Shown: one piece after another, positions 18,969 to 28,266 of the stretch
Layout of the letters: each line of letters starts with the position of its first letter
Position numbering within the stretch: position 1 is the first letter of the stretch
NCBI RefSeq assembly: GCF_017876495.1
Contig: NZ_JAGIOB010000001.1
Span: 3,286,001 to 3,350,000, forward strand
DNA: 64,000 nt
Direction of reading: 5' to 3'
Origin: Microlunatus capsulatus
GTDB taxonomy: Bacteria > Actinomycetota > Actinomycetes > Propionibacteriales > Propionibacteriaceae
Made by a program: the position numbers and the translations under genes
Notes under the pieces: generated by a model
Databases searched by the model: none
Told to the model about the DNA's origin: nothing
Seen by the model: the letters and a program-made list of their open reading frames with translations, nothing else

Positions 18969-19912
18969 ACCGCGTCGCGGCCGTCGACTGCGGCACCAAC
19001 TCCATCCGGCTGCTGATCGCCGAGCCCGGTCCCGACGGCGGGCTGGCCGAGCTGGACCGGCGGACCGAGGTCGTCCGGCTGGGGCAGGGCGTGGACGCGA
19101 CGGGGGAGTTCCACCCCGACGCCCTCGCCCGGACCTTCGCCGCCACCGACGCCTACGCCGCCCTGATCCGCGACGCCGGGGTGCCCAGCAGCCGGATCCG
19201 CTTCGTCGCCACCTCCGCCTCCCGCGACGCCCGCAACCGCGAGGTGTTCTTCGCCGGCATCCGCGAGCGGCTCGGGGTCACCCCGGAGGTGATCAGCGGC
19301 GACACCGAGGCGCAGCTGTCCTTCGTCGGCGCCCTCAGCCGGGTCGCCCCGGCCGCCGAGCCGGTGCTGGTCGTCGACATCGGCGGCGGGTCCACCGAGC
19401 TCATCGTGGGCAGCGCCGCCGGCGCGGTCACGTCGGCGATCTCCCTCGACATCGGCTCGGTCCGGCTGACCGAGCGCTTCCTCTCGGCGCACCCGCCGGC
19501 AGCCGACGCCGTCGCCGCGGCGACCGCGCACGTCGACGCCCTGCTCGACACCACCGGCATCGACTTCGCGGCGGTCGGCACCTGGATCGGGGTGGCCGGC
19601 ACCGCCACCACCCTGGCCGGGGTCCACCTCGGCCTGGAGCACTACGACCGCGAGCGGGTGCACGGCTCGGTGATCGCGCTGCCCGACCTGCGGGAGCTGT
19701 TCGGCCGGCTGCTCGGCTCCACCGTCGAGCAGATCCGCGCGCTGCCCTCCATGCACCCCGGCCGGGCCGACGTCGTCACCGCGGGCACCCTGATCGCCGT
19801 CCGGGTGGCCGAGCGGCTGCGCGTCGACGGCTGGCTGGTCAGCGAGTCCGACATCCTCGACGGCACGGCGCTGGACCTGCTCCGCCGGACGGACCCGACC
19901 GGTCCGCGCTGA
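18965..19912 (+). CDS. ppx: Ppx/GppA family exopolyphosphatase
   Basis: Hydrolyses terminal phosphates of polyphosphate and/or pppGpp. 315 aa from GTG 18965, chosen because it overlaps the DUF501 stop by 4 bp and gives the short actinobacterial form without the C-terminal HD-like domain. ASKHA-fold motifs: AAVDCGTNSIRLLIAE (phosphate 1), VVDIGGGSTELIVG (phosphate 2), SLDIGSVRLTERF and GVAGTATTLAGVHLGLE. It probably adjusts polyphosphate or the stringent response. Confidence 0.93.
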   Translation: MNRVAAVDCGTNSIRLLIAEPGPDGGLAELDRRTEVVRLGQGVDATGEFHPDALARTFAATDAYAALIRDAGVPSSRIRFVATSASRDARNREVFFAGIRERLGVTPEVISGDTEAQLSFVGALSRVAPAAEPVLVVDIGGGSTELIVGSAAGAVTSAISLDIGSVRLTERFLSAHPPAADAVAAATAHVDALLDTTGIDFAAVGTWIGVAGTATTLAGVHLGLEHYDRERVHGSVIALPDLRELFGRLLGSTVEQIRALPSMHPGRADVVTAGTLIAVRVAERLRVDGWLVSESDILDGTALDLLRRTDPTGPR

Positions 19913-19958
19913 CGCGGCCGGCGGACCGCCCGGCGCCGGACGGTAGTCTCGACGTCCT

Positions 19959-21722
19959 ATGGACGGCCCTCCCCCCGGGCGCCGGTCGTCCCGGGCCGGT
20001 TCGACGGGGCGCCCGTTCCGGCCCGACGCCGGACGGACGCGACGCGGGCTGACCGGGATCCCCCGACGCCGCAGCCTCGTCACCGTGCTGGCGCGCCACG
20101 CCGCGGCGGTGCGCTCGCGCCGCGCGCTCTGGGCCGGGGTGCTGCGGGCGCTGGGCACCACCCTGCTGGCCGCCCTGCTCGCGCTGCCGTTCGCGGCGGC
20201 CTGGGGCCTCGGCCACGCCGAGGTCGAGGACTACGTCGGCCCGCACCGGGTCACCTTCGCCACCAGCTTCTCCGGCGAGATCGCCGTCGACCTGGGGCCG
20301 ATCGGCAAGGCGTTCCTGCCCAGCCCGGTCGCCCCCGTCGGGGTGACGGCGACCGTCGGCAGCGTCGGGACGGCCGCGTCCACGCTGAACTCGCTGTTCT
20401 CCTCCGAGACGCTCGCCGCCTACACCAGCCTCTACGAGGAGCCGGAGGTGGTCGTCGAGGCCATCGTCGACGAGCTCCAGGTGGACGCCCTGCTGCAGGG
20501 CGCGAAGGCCGAGGCCGTCCTGCTGCTGGCCTTCGCCGTCTGGCGGCTGCGCAGCCAGCTGCTCAGCCCGTGGGTGGCCCGGACGGTCACCCGCCGCCGG
20601 ACGGGCGCGGTCTACGTCGCCGTCCTCGTCCTGGTGCTCGGCTCGGTGCTGGCGCCCAGCACGCCGGCCGGCACCCGCATCCCGGTGACCATCGCCGCGG
20701 GCAGCCGGTTCGCCTCGGTGACCGTCGACAGCCGGGTGCTCGCCGACCTGCTCGACCGCGGCATCCGCGGGGTCACCCTGCTGAGCGGGCGCCAGCAGGC
20801 CGCCGTCCAGACCTACATCGACACCGCGGTCGACGACCTGTCCGCCCAGCTCGACCGGCTGCCGCAGCCCGGTCCCGGCGAGACGATGCTGCTGGGTTTC
20901 AGCGACCTGCACTGCAACCAGGCGATGACCGAGCTGATCACCCGGCTGGCCCAGGCCACCCGGCCGCGGGTGGTGCTGAGCTCGGGCGACGACACCGTCA
21001 ACGGCACGGCGGTGGAGAAGACGTGCATCCGCCGCGAGGCCGGCATCGCGGCCGGCGCCCAGGTCCCGCTGGTGGTGGCCAGCGGCAACCACGACTCCGA
21101 CGTCACCGAGACCCAGCAGCGGGCCGAGGGGATGGTGGTGCTCGACGGCAGCACCGTCGACGCGGCCGGGCTGCGGGTGCTCGGCGACGACGACCCCGAG
21201 CACAACGTGCCGTTCAGCCAGGACCGGACGCTGGACCGCCCCGAGACCGAGGAGCAGCTGGGGACCCGGATGCTGCAGGCGGCCGCGACCCGCCCCGTCG
21301 ACGTCCTCATGGTCCACCAGCCGGCGGCGTCGGTGGTGCTGATGTCGGCGACCGACCCCGGCGCCCGGCTCATCACCTGGGGGCACTTCCACAGCGAGTC
21401 CGGGCCCACCGTCGTCACCCACGGCGACGGCTCGTGGACCGTCGGCATGCAGCAGGGCACCGCCGGCGGCGTGCGCCAGCCCACGATCACCTCGTTCAGC
21501 ACGCCGTTCTCGCCGCCGCTGAAGACCGCCGACGTCTACTTCTACTTCCGCGACGACGCCACCGGGCTCATCACCGGGGTGCAGGCGGTGCACTTCACGC
21601 CCGAGGCGGACGTCGTCATCGACGCGCCCACGGCGACGGGGGACCTCGACGCGCTCCCCGAGGAGACGCGCGCCCGGCTCGGCGGGGCCAGCCCCTCGCC
21701 CACGGCGACGCCGACCGGCTGA
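19959..21722 (+). CDS. Membrane-anchored calcineurin-like metallophosphoesterase
   Basis: 587 aa. The N-terminal 50 residues are basic, with a transmembrane helix near 66-88 (ALGTTLLAALLALPFAAAWGL). An extracytoplasmic domain follows, with a second helix near 208-230 (VYVAVLVLVLGSVLAP). The phosphoesterase domain then shows the classic metal motifs FSDLHCN (Asp316), LSSGDD, ASGNHDSD (Asn377, His378), VHQPA and WGHFHSE. Orientation suggests an outward-facing catalytic domain. Substrate unknown. TAGTCT lies 9 nt before the ATG. The tail is Ser/Pro/Thr-rich. Confidence 0.82.
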   Translation: MDGPPPGRRSSRAGSTGRPFRPDAGRTRRGLTGIPRRRSLVTVLARHAAAVRSRRALWAGVLRALGTTLLAALLALPFAAAWGLGHAEVEDYVGPHRVTFATSFSGEIAVDLGPIGKAFLPSPVAPVGVTATVGSVGTAASTLNSLFSSETLAAYTSLYEEPEVVVEAIVDELQVDALLQGAKAEAVLLLAFAVWRLRSQLLSPWVARTVTRRRTGAVYVAVLVLVLGSVLAPSTPAGTRIPVTIAAGSRFASVTVDSRVLADLLDRGIRGVTLLSGRQQAAVQTYIDTAVDDLSAQLDRLPQPGPGETMLLGFSDLHCNQAMTELITRLAQATRPRVVLSSGDDTVNGTAVEKTCIRREAGIAAGAQVPLVVASGNHDSDVTETQQRAEGMVVLDGSTVDAAGLRVLGDDDPEHNVPFSQDRTLDRPETEEQLGTRMLQAAATRPVDVLMVHQPAASVVLMSATDPGARLITWGHFHSESGPTVVTHGDGSWTVGMQQGTAGGVRQPTITSFSTPFSPPLKTADVYFYFRDDATGLITGVQAVHFTPEADVVIDAPTATGDLDALPEETRARLGGASPSPTATPTG

Positions 21723-21785
21723 GCGCGGCGTCGGGGTGCGCGGCCGGTCGGGGTGCTCGGGCCGGCACTAGGATCGCGGGCCCGG

Positions 21786-21858
21786 GCCCCCGTAGCCCAA
21801 CGGCAGAGGCAGGCGGCTTAAACCCGCCGCAGTGTGGGTTCGAGTCCCACCGGGGGCA
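21786..21858 (+). tRNA. tRNA-Leu (TAA) with short variable loop
   Basis: Acceptor GCCCCCG/CGGGGGC (21786-21792/21851-21857), discriminator A. D stem GCC/GGC. Anticodon stem GGCGG/CCGCC around CTTAAAC, giving anticodon TAA at 21819-21821. T arm GTGGG-TTCGAGT-CCCAC (21834-21850). The variable loop is only 5 nt (GCAGT), whereas leucine tRNAs normally have a long variable arm. CCA is not encoded. It decodes UUA/UUG, and UUA is extremely rare in this DNA. Confidence 0.9.
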
Positions 21859-21986
21859 CGACGCCGGCGTGGGCGCGGCCGGCCCTTCTTAGCGGATTCA
21901 TGGTGTGCAGGACGCGCGCGTGCGGGACGCGTTCGTAGACTTGGCGGGTAGCGCCGCCCCTGGCGCTCGCTCAGGAGGACATCACC

Positions 21987-22811
21987 ATGTTGCGCAGTTC
22001 GAACCCGATCCTCTCCAAGCAGGACGCGTTCACGCCCGCAGCACCGCAGTACGGCCAGAACTCCTACGGTCGTTCGCCGTACCAGCAGTACCCGCCGGAG
22101 GCCTACGGCCAGCCGGCGCCGGTGCAGCAGGCCCCCGAAGGTCGGATGACCTTCGACGACGTCGTCACCAAGACCGCCGTCACCCTCGGCGTGCTGGCCA
22201 TCGCGGCCGGGCTCGCCTGGTACCTGGTGCCCGCGGCGCTGTACTTCCCGGCGATGGTCCTCTCGGGTCTCGTCGGCTTCGTCGCCGTCATGATCGTCTC
22301 GCTCCGCCGGGTGGTGAACCCGGGCCTCGTGCTGTTCTACGCCGCCGTCGAGGGTGTCTTCATCGGCATGATCAGCAAGGTCTTCGAGGGGTACTACCCC
22401 GGCATCGTGGCCCAGGCCGTGGTGGCGACCTTCTTCGCGGCCGGCGTCACCCTGGCGGCCTACAAGTTCTTCAACATCCGGGTCACCGCCAAGTTCCAGA
22501 AGATCGTGGTCCTCTCGACGATCGCCTTCGCAGCGCTGATGCTCGTGAACTTCGTCTTCAGCCTGGTGAGCGGCACCGGCGGTCTCCGCGGTGGCATCAC
22601 CGGCCCCGTCGGCCCGCTGGCCCTGGGCATCTCGGCCATCGCCATCGTGCTCGCGGTGCTCAACCTGGTGCTCGACTTCGACTACATCGAGAAGGGTGTC
22701 GCCATGGGCGCCCCGGCCCGTGAGTCGTGGCGCGGGGCGTTCGGCCTGACCGTCACCATGGTCTGGCTCTACGTCGAGATGCTGCGCCTGCTGTCCTACC
22801 TCCGCCGGTAA
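21987..22811 (+). CDS. Bax inhibitor-1/YccA family membrane protein
   Basis: Seven-helix integral membrane protein of the TMBIM/BI-1 family, 274 aa. The first about 50 residues are Tyr/Gln/Pro-rich and cytoplasmic (YGRSPYQQYPPEAYG). Hydrophobic helices fill 62-270, with the acidic segment LDFDYIEKGVAMGAP before the last helix, a family hallmark linked in other members to a pH-sensitive calcium leak. ATG 21987 follows a strong AGGAGG. It is monocistronic: a tRNA lies upstream and a strong hairpin downstream. Confidence 0.92.
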   Translation: MLRSSNPILSKQDAFTPAAPQYGQNSYGRSPYQQYPPEAYGQPAPVQQAPEGRMTFDDVVTKTAVTLGVLAIAAGLAWYLVPAALYFPAMVLSGLVGFVAVMIVSLRRVVNPGLVLFYAAVEGVFIGMISKVFEGYYPGIVAQAVVATFFAAGVTLAAYKFFNIRVTAKFQKIVVLSTIAFAALMLVNFVFSLVSGTGGLRGGITGPVGPLALGISAIAIVLAVLNLVLDFDYIEKGVAMGAPARESWRGAFGLTVTMVWLYVEMLRLLSYLRR

Positions 22812-22833
22812 CCCCCGGCCGCACCGACCCGAC

Positions 22834-22876
22834 CACGAGGGCCGCTCCACCCCGCCAGGGTGGCGCGGCCCTCGTG
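22834..22876 (+). terminator. Hairpin after the Bax inhibitor-1 gene
   Basis: CACGAGGGCCGC (22834-22845) pairs perfectly with GCGGCCCTCGTG (22865-22876), and an inner CCACCC/GGGTGG extends the stem. No U tract, typical of GC-rich terminators. Confidence 0.7.
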
Positions 22877-22940
22877 CGTCCCGGGCCCTCCGCCACCAGG
22901 GCGCGAGCCCGAGCGGGCGGTCGGCGGGGCGTCGTCGCAC

Positions 22941-22946
22941 TAGGCT
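22941..22946 (+). promoter_or_regulatory. Leaderless -10 box of cbs (TAGGCT)
   Basis: TAGGCT ends 6 nt before the GTG start. The identical box and spacing stand before metB (33693-33698), the partner transsulfuration gene. Confidence 0.55.
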
Positions 22947-22952
22947 CGCCCC

Positions 22953-24318
<1,366 letters not shown>

Positions 24319-24323
<5 letters not shown>

Positions 24324-24334
24324 GCCGGCTCAGC
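24319..24334. terminator. Perfect palindrome spanning two convergent stop codons
   Basis: GCTGAGCCGGCTCAGC is a perfect 16-bp palindrome containing the TGA of cbs (24321-24323) and the TGA of the opposite gene (24330-24332). Confidence 0.45.
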
Positions 24335-24956
24335 CCAGCCGGCTGAACGCCCGCTGCAGCAGCCCGGTGCCGTGCCCGGACAGCTCCTCGAGGGCGACGG
24401 ACCGGCCGGTCAGGGCCAGCAGCACCGCGAGCGCGGGTCCGGTGACGGTCGTCCCGTCGCCCAGCACGAGGTCGGCGTCGTCGGCCTCGAACCGGACGCC
24501 GGGGTAGCGGACGGCGGCCCGGAACGGCTTGGCCGCCCAGACCCGCTCGGCGGCCAGAACGGCCAGCGGCGGCGGGACGTGACGCTCGAGGCCCAGCGGC
24601 CGGGCGATGTCCTGGCCGTGCACCAGCACCTCGACGAGGGCGTCCCGCGCCCCCGCACCGGGTCGGACGTGCGCCCCCGGCACCGGACGGCGCAGGTCGG
24701 CGACGAGCTGCTCGGTCGACCGCTCGTCCGGCGGGGGCGGCGGGGGAGCGGCGGGCAGCCGGGCGGACGGCTCGTCGAGGAGCCCGGGCGGCCGCACCCG
24801 TCGCGTCGTGGTGGTCAGGTGCGCGGCCACGTCCCGCACCCGCCAGCCCGGGCAGAGCGAGTGCACGGCCCACTCCGAGGGCGCGAGCCCCTCGAGCAGG
24901 TCCGCGAGCGTCGACCGCTCGTGCCCGACGGCGTGCCAGTCCGTCCGGCGGCTCAT
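24330..24956 (-). CDS. Maleylpyruvate isomerase-like, mycothiol-type DinB-fold protein
   Basis: 208 aa from ATG 24956, which has GGAGG a few bases upstream. The N-terminal four-helix domain (HERSTLADLLEGLAPSEWAVHSLCPGWRVRDVAAHL) is the mycothiol-dependent maleylpyruvate isomerase N-domain, with the conserved WxVRDVAAHL metal-His region. EVLVHGQDIARPLG carries another family His. The C-terminal part may bind small ligands. Such proteins act as thiol transferases or isomerases with mycothiol; the substrate is unknown. An upstream NUDIX gene lies 104 bp away on the same strand. Confidence 0.75.
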   Translation of the reverse strand: MSRRTDWHAVGHERSTLADLLEGLAPSEWAVHSLCPGWRVRDVAAHLTTTTRRVRPPGLLDEPSARLPAAPPPPPPDERSTEQLVADLRRPVPGAHVRPGAGARDALVEVLVHGQDIARPLGLERHVPPPLAVLAAERVWAAKPFRAAVRYPGVRFEADDADLVLGDGTTVTGPALAVLLALTGRSVALEELSGHGTGLLQRAFSRLG

Positions 24957-25060
24957 GGTCCCCTGCCTCCTCCGGGGCGCCACCGCGGCGCCCGCACCGG
25001 TGGAGTTCCCGCGGCGGCGCGGCCGAAACGGGTGGAGGGAGCGGGGGAGGTGGTCCGGCG

Positions 25061-25750
25061 TCACGGCAGCAGCTCCGCCAGCAGGAGCTCCCAGTTGTGG
25101 GTCCACGGCACCTGCGGCCACGCGTCCAGCGGGACCCAGCGCGCGGACTCGGTGGTCCCGCCGACGTCGAGCACCCGCGGCTCGGCCGGTGCCGGGCAGG
25201 TCGCGCGGTAGACCAGGCGGACCGCCTGGAAGTCCTCCAGGGTGCCGCGCGGGCTGCGGCCGACCCAGTGGGAAGTCTGCACCGAGACCAGCTCGTCCAG
25301 GAGGACGGCCTGGTCGGTCTCCTCCGCGACCTCGCGGAGCACGGCGTCGGCCGGCTGCTCGCCCTCGTCGATCCCGCCGCCCGGCATGCCCCAGCGCCCG
25401 GGCACCGCCGTCCGGTCGGAGTACTCGGTGGCCAGCAGCCCTCGGCCCGACAGCACGACGGCGTAGGCGGCGACCCGCTGCCGCACCTCCAGCTCGGCGT
25501 CGGGCGGCAGCTCCAGGCCGGCGTCGCGGCCGCGGCCCGGGTCGTGCGGCCGCGGCTCCCCGGCCAGGGCCCGGACGCGGAGGGTGAGGACGATCTCGCC
25601 GTCGTCGTCGCGGACGGCGGACAGCGGCCGGACGAGGGTCCAGCCGGCGTCGTGGACCAGGACGGCCGGGTCGACCCCGTGCACCAGCGGCCGGTCCAGG
25701 ACGACGGTGCCCGACATGTCGTCGTCCCCGCTCAGACCGACCACCCGCAC
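25061..25750 (-). CDS. NUDIX hydrolase
   Basis: 229 aa if started at 25750 (GTG); ATG 25717 (MSGTVVLDRP) is a good alternative. The Nudix box is GGGIDEGEQPADAVLREVAEETD, matching GX5EX7REUXEEXG except for the last Gly, which is Asp. An extra N-terminal domain of about 85 residues precedes it. It hydrolyses a nucleoside diphosphate-linked substrate that cannot be specified. SARWVPLDAWPQ at the C-terminus is typical of the family. Divergent from the following micro-ORF and membrane genes. Confidence 0.85.
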   Translation of the reverse strand: MRVVGLSGDDDMSGTVVLDRPLVHGVDPAVLVHDAGWTLVRPLSAVRDDDGEIVLTLRVRALAGEPRPHDPGRGRDAGLELPPDAELEVRQRVAAYAVVLSGRGLLATEYSDRTAVPGRWGMPGGGIDEGEQPADAVLREVAEETDQAVLLDELVSVQTSHWVGRSPRGTLEDFQAVRLVYRATCPAPAEPRVLDVGGTTESARWVPLDAWPQVPWTHNWELLLAELLP

Positions 25751-25846
25751 GACGCACCACCTCCGGCTCGACCGCCCGGGCGGACGCGCGCCCGGGGCTC
25801 CCAGTCTCCCAGGTGCACCGCCGCGGAACGGGTAGCGTGGCTCCTC

Positions 25847-25879
25847 GTGAGCAGACGACGCGGGCCGGTGCGCCGGTGA
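25847..25879 (+). CDS. Candidate leaderless micro-ORF upstream of small membrane protein
   Basis: GTG 25847 opens a 10-codon Arg-rich frame, VSRRRGPVRR, whose TGA (25877-25879) overlaps the GTG start of the next gene (25876) in a GTGA. A TAGCGT box at 25833-25838 lies 8 nt upstream. Compare 16655-16687 and 47685-47714. Confidence 0.4.
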   Translation: MSRRRGPVRR

Positions 25880-26241
25880 TCCCCGCGCTGGCCTACGGGC
25901 TGGTGGCGCTGGCCGGGGCGGCCGGGGTGTGGGGCCTGCTGACGGCGGTGCTGGACAAGCCGCCGGGCAAGGCCCAGCTGCTCTTCGCCGCCGGGGTCTG
26001 GGTCGTCACGGCCGTCCAGTCGGTCATCGGCCTGGTGCGGGTGGCGGGCGGCTACCGGCCGGTCGAGACCGCGACGACGATCGGCTACCTGCTGGCGATC
26101 CTCGTCCTCATCCCGCTGGCCTGGTTCTGGGCCAACACCGAGCGCACCCGCTGGTCGGGCGTCGTCCTCGCCGTCGCCGCCTTGTCGGTGCTCGCCATGA
26201 CGCTGCGGCTGCTCCAGCTCTGGACGCAGGTGGCGGTGTGA
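25876..26241 (+). CDS. Four-helix membrane protein of unknown function
   Basis: 121 aa from GTG 25876; an in-frame GTG at 25837 would lie inside the presumed promoter. Four hydrophobic helices fill the protein: IPALAYGLVALAGAAGVWGL, QLLFAAGVWVVTAVQSVIGL, TIGYLLAILVLIPLAWFWA and VVLAVAALSVLAMTLRLLQL. No motif suggests a function. Its stop overlaps the next gene's start (GTGA), so the two small membrane proteins are coupled and may form a complex. Start overlap with the micro-ORF suggests translational coupling. Confidence 0.6.
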   Translation: MIPALAYGLVALAGAAGVWGLLTAVLDKPPGKAQLLFAAGVWVVTAVQSVIGLVRVAGGYRPVETATTIGYLLAILVLIPLAWFWANTERTRWSGVVLAVAALSVLAMTLRLLQLWTQVAV

Positions 26242-26672
26242 GCGGCCCCGAGCCCGCCCCGGACGCCGCTCCCGCCCGCACCAGCAGCGGACCGGGCCGG
26301 GCGCTCGTCGCCGTCTACGGGCTCTTCGCGCTCTCGGCCACCGCCCGGGCCGCGGTGCAGCTGGCCACCCAGTTCTCCGAGGCGCCGCTGGCCTACCTGC
26401 TCTCGGCCGTCGCGGGCGTCATCTACGTCGTGGCCACGGTGACCCTGGCCCGCGGCGACCGCGCGTCCCGCCGGGTGGCCACCGTCGCGATCGTCCTGGA
26501 GCTGGTCGGGGTGCTGACCGTCGGCACCCTCAGCGTCCTCGACCCCGAGGCCTTCCCGCGGGCGACGGTGTGGTCCACCTACGGCATCGGCTACGCCTTC
26601 GTCCCCCTGGTGCTGCCCGTGCTCGGCCTGCTCTGGCTCCGCCACACGCGCCCGCGCCCCGTCGCGGCCTGA
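26238..26672 (+). CDS. Small integral membrane protein, partner of preceding gene
   Basis: 144 aa from GTG 26238, overlapping the previous stop by 4 bp. After about 22 Pro/Ala-rich residues there are four predicted helices (ALVAVYGLFALSATARAAVQL, AYLLSAVAGVIYVVATVTLA, VATVAIVLELVGVLTVGTL, GYAFVPLVLPVLGLLWL). Similar in size and topology to the preceding protein. Function not recognised. The gene ends just before a large inverted repeat. Confidence 0.6.
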   Translation: MSGPEPAPDAAPARTSSGPGRALVAVYGLFALSATARAAVQLATQFSEAPLAYLLSAVAGVIYVVATVTLARGDRASRRVATVAIVLELVGVLTVGTLSVLDPEAFPRATVWSTYGIGYAFVPLVLPVLGLLWLRHTRPRPVAA

Positions 26673-26673
26673 C

Positions 26674-26732
26674 GCGAGTGCTGAGAAGCCGTCGTCTCTC
26701 GGGCCCGACAGCGACGGTTTGTCAGCACTCGC
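26674..26732. terminator. Large imperfect inverted repeat between convergent genes
   Basis: GCGAGTGCTGA (26674-26684) pairs with TCAGCACTCGC (26722-26732), and an inner AAGCCGTCG/CGACGGTTT extends the stem around about 17 nt. It lies between the membrane-protein operon and the convergent hemerythrin gene and probably terminates both. Confidence 0.65.
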
Positions 26733-26738
26733 TCCCGC

Positions 26739-27341
26739 TCAGACCAGCACGCCCAGCCGGGCGAGGGGCTCGACCAGCTCGCGCTCCTCGTAGGACAGGT
26801 GGGAGAGCAGGGTGTCGGTGAGCTCGTCGACGGCCCGCTGCAGCCCGTCGGCGTCGGCGGCCGGTCCGACGAAGGCGACCAGCGCCCGGTCGACCCGCTC
26901 CAGGACGTCGTGGATGACGCCGTGCTCCAGCTCCAGCCGGTCGACGACGGGGGCGAGCCGCGGGTCGGCGGCGCGGAGCCGGGGGAACATCGCCTGGTCC
27001 TCGATGGTGTGGTGGGTGGTCACCACCCGGCAGTAGGCGGCGCAGTAGGCGCCGAGGGTCCAGCTGTTCTGCCGCATCGTCATCTCGTTGATCCGCGACC
27101 GGGCGGCCACCGCGTCGGCGGAGCCGTCGAGGACCTGGTCGACGAGGCCGCGCACCTGCTCCAGCTCGTCACGCAGGTGGTCGTGGATGTCGACGAGGTG
27201 CTGGCCCGAGGAGAGGGCCCGCGGGCTGTAGGTGCGGTCCGGGTCGGGCGCCGGGCCGGTCGGCCGGGTCGACTCGTCCCACGACGGCTCCGCCGCCAGC
27301 CGGACGCCGGGGTCAGGGGTGGGGACGACGGGGAAGCTCAC
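26739..27341 (-). CDS. Hemerythrin HHE-domain protein
   Basis: 200 aa. Di-iron four-helix bundle with the expected ligands: IHDHLRDELEQV, THHTIEDQAMFP, LELEHGVIHDVLERV and LLSHLSYEERELVEPL. Such proteins bind oxygen, NO or iron, or sense redox state. The N-terminal 45 residues are Pro-rich and probably disordered. The start is a GTG at 27341 overlapping the stop of the GNAT gene, so it is second in a two-gene operon. Confidence 0.88.
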   Translation of the reverse strand: MSFPVVPTPDPGVRLAAEPSWDESTRPTGPAPDPDRTYSPRALSSGQHLVDIHDHLRDELEQVRGLVDQVLDGSADAVAARSRINEMTMRQNSWTLGAYCAAYCRVVTTHHTIEDQAMFPRLRAADPRLAPVVDRLELEHGVIHDVLERVDRALVAFVGPAADADGLQRAVDELTDTLLSHLSYEERELVEPLARLGVLV

Positions 27342-27625
27342 GCGTCCCGCACCAGGTCGGCGTAGTCGGGGTGGTGCTCGATCCAGCCGGCGATGAAGGG
27401 GCAGCGGGGGACGACGGCGAGGCCGCGCTCCCGGGCGGCGTCCAGCGCCGTCCGGGCCAGGGCGCTGCCGACGCCCTGGCCCTCGAAGTCGTCGCCGACG
27501 ACGGTGTGGGTGAAGGTGATGACCCCATCGGCGAGCTCGTAGGCGGCCACGCCGGCGAGCCGGCCCTCCACCCGCGCCGTGAACCGCGAGCGCTCCGGTT
27601 CGTCGTGCACCTCAGCTGCAGTCAT
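27338..27625 (-). CDS. Small GNAT-like N-acetyltransferase (YjdJ type)
   Basis: 95 aa, the short single-domain acyltransferase form. Acetyl-CoA-binding motif GDDFEGQGVGSALARTALDAARERGL at about 44-69. The ending WIEHHPDYADLV, after VVPRCPFIAG, is characteristic of the YjdJ/Gcn5-like short family. Substrate unknown. Coupled to the hemerythrin gene by a GTGA overlap, an unexplained partnership. Confidence 0.88.
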   Translation of the reverse strand: MTAAEVHDEPERSRFTARVEGRLAGVAAYELADGVITFTHTVVGDDFEGQGVGSALARTALDAARERGLAVVPRCPFIAGWIEHHPDYADLVRDA

Positions 27626-27651
27626 GGCGCCACTCTGCCACCGGGCGGACC

Positions 27652-28266
27652 TCAGCCGCGGCTGCGGGCCAGCAGGCGGGCGAAGGGCACCACGGCCTCG
27701 GGCGCAGCCCCGTCGACGGGCTCCGGCGCCCGCGGCGCGGGGCGCAGCAGGTCGACCAGCTCGCCGGCGGCGCGGGCGACGCGCGCGTCGAGCGCCCCGC
27801 CGTCGGCCCAGTCCTCGGTGGCCGCGAAGACGCCCGTCGGCACGACCACGGCCCGCAGGTGCGCGAACAGCGGCCGCAGCGCGTGGTCGAGGGCCAGCGC
27901 GTGCCGCGCCGAGCCGGCCGTGGCCGCGACCAGCACCGGCTTCCCGGCCAGCGACTCCGGCGGCAGCACGTCGAAGAACGTCTTGAAGAGCCCGCTGTAG
28001 GAGGCGCTGAAGATCGGCGTCACCACCACGAGGGCGTCGGCCTGCTGCACCCGCTCCTGCACACCGGCCAGGGCCTCGGTGGCGAACCCCGTCAGCAGCT
28101 GGTTCGTGAGCTCGCGGGCGTGCTCGCGCACCTCGACGACCTCGAGCTCGACCGCCCCGCCGCGGGTGCCGGCCGCCGCCTGCACGGCGGCGGCCAGCCG
28201 GTCGGCCAGCAGCCGCGTCGACGAGGGCTGGCTGAGCCCCGCGGTCACCACGACGACCCGGGTCAC
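27652..28266 (-). CDS. NAD(P)H-dependent FMN reductase, CE1759 family
   Basis: 204 aa flavodoxin-like reductase. FMN-phosphate loop TAGLSQPSSTRLLADRL near 8-24, flavin contact TPIFSASYSGLFKTFFDVLP near 98-117, and ATAGSARHALALDHALRPLF. It supplies reduced flavin to the monooxygenase encoded immediately upstream (4-bp overlap). The CE1758-CE1759 pair is a recognised actinobacterial module. Controlled by the operator at 29463-29486. Confidence 0.9.
   Translation of the reverse strand: MTRVVVVTAGLSQPSSTRLLADRLAAAVQAAAGTRGGAVELEVVEVREHARELTNQLLTGFATEALAGVQERVQQADALVVVTPIFSASYSGLFKTFFDVLPPESLAGKPVLVAATAGSARHALALDHALRPLFAHLRAVVVPTGVFAATEDWADGGALDARVARAAGELVDLLRPAPRAPEPVDGAAPEAVVPFARLLARSRG

Noticed and set aside
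21900-21938. Short frame MVCRTRACGTRS after TAGCGG, upstream of the Bax inhibitor-1 gene
   Set aside because: It resembles the micro-ORFs, but it ends about 50 bp before the next start, the -10 fit is poor, and that gene has its own strong Shine-Dalgarno.
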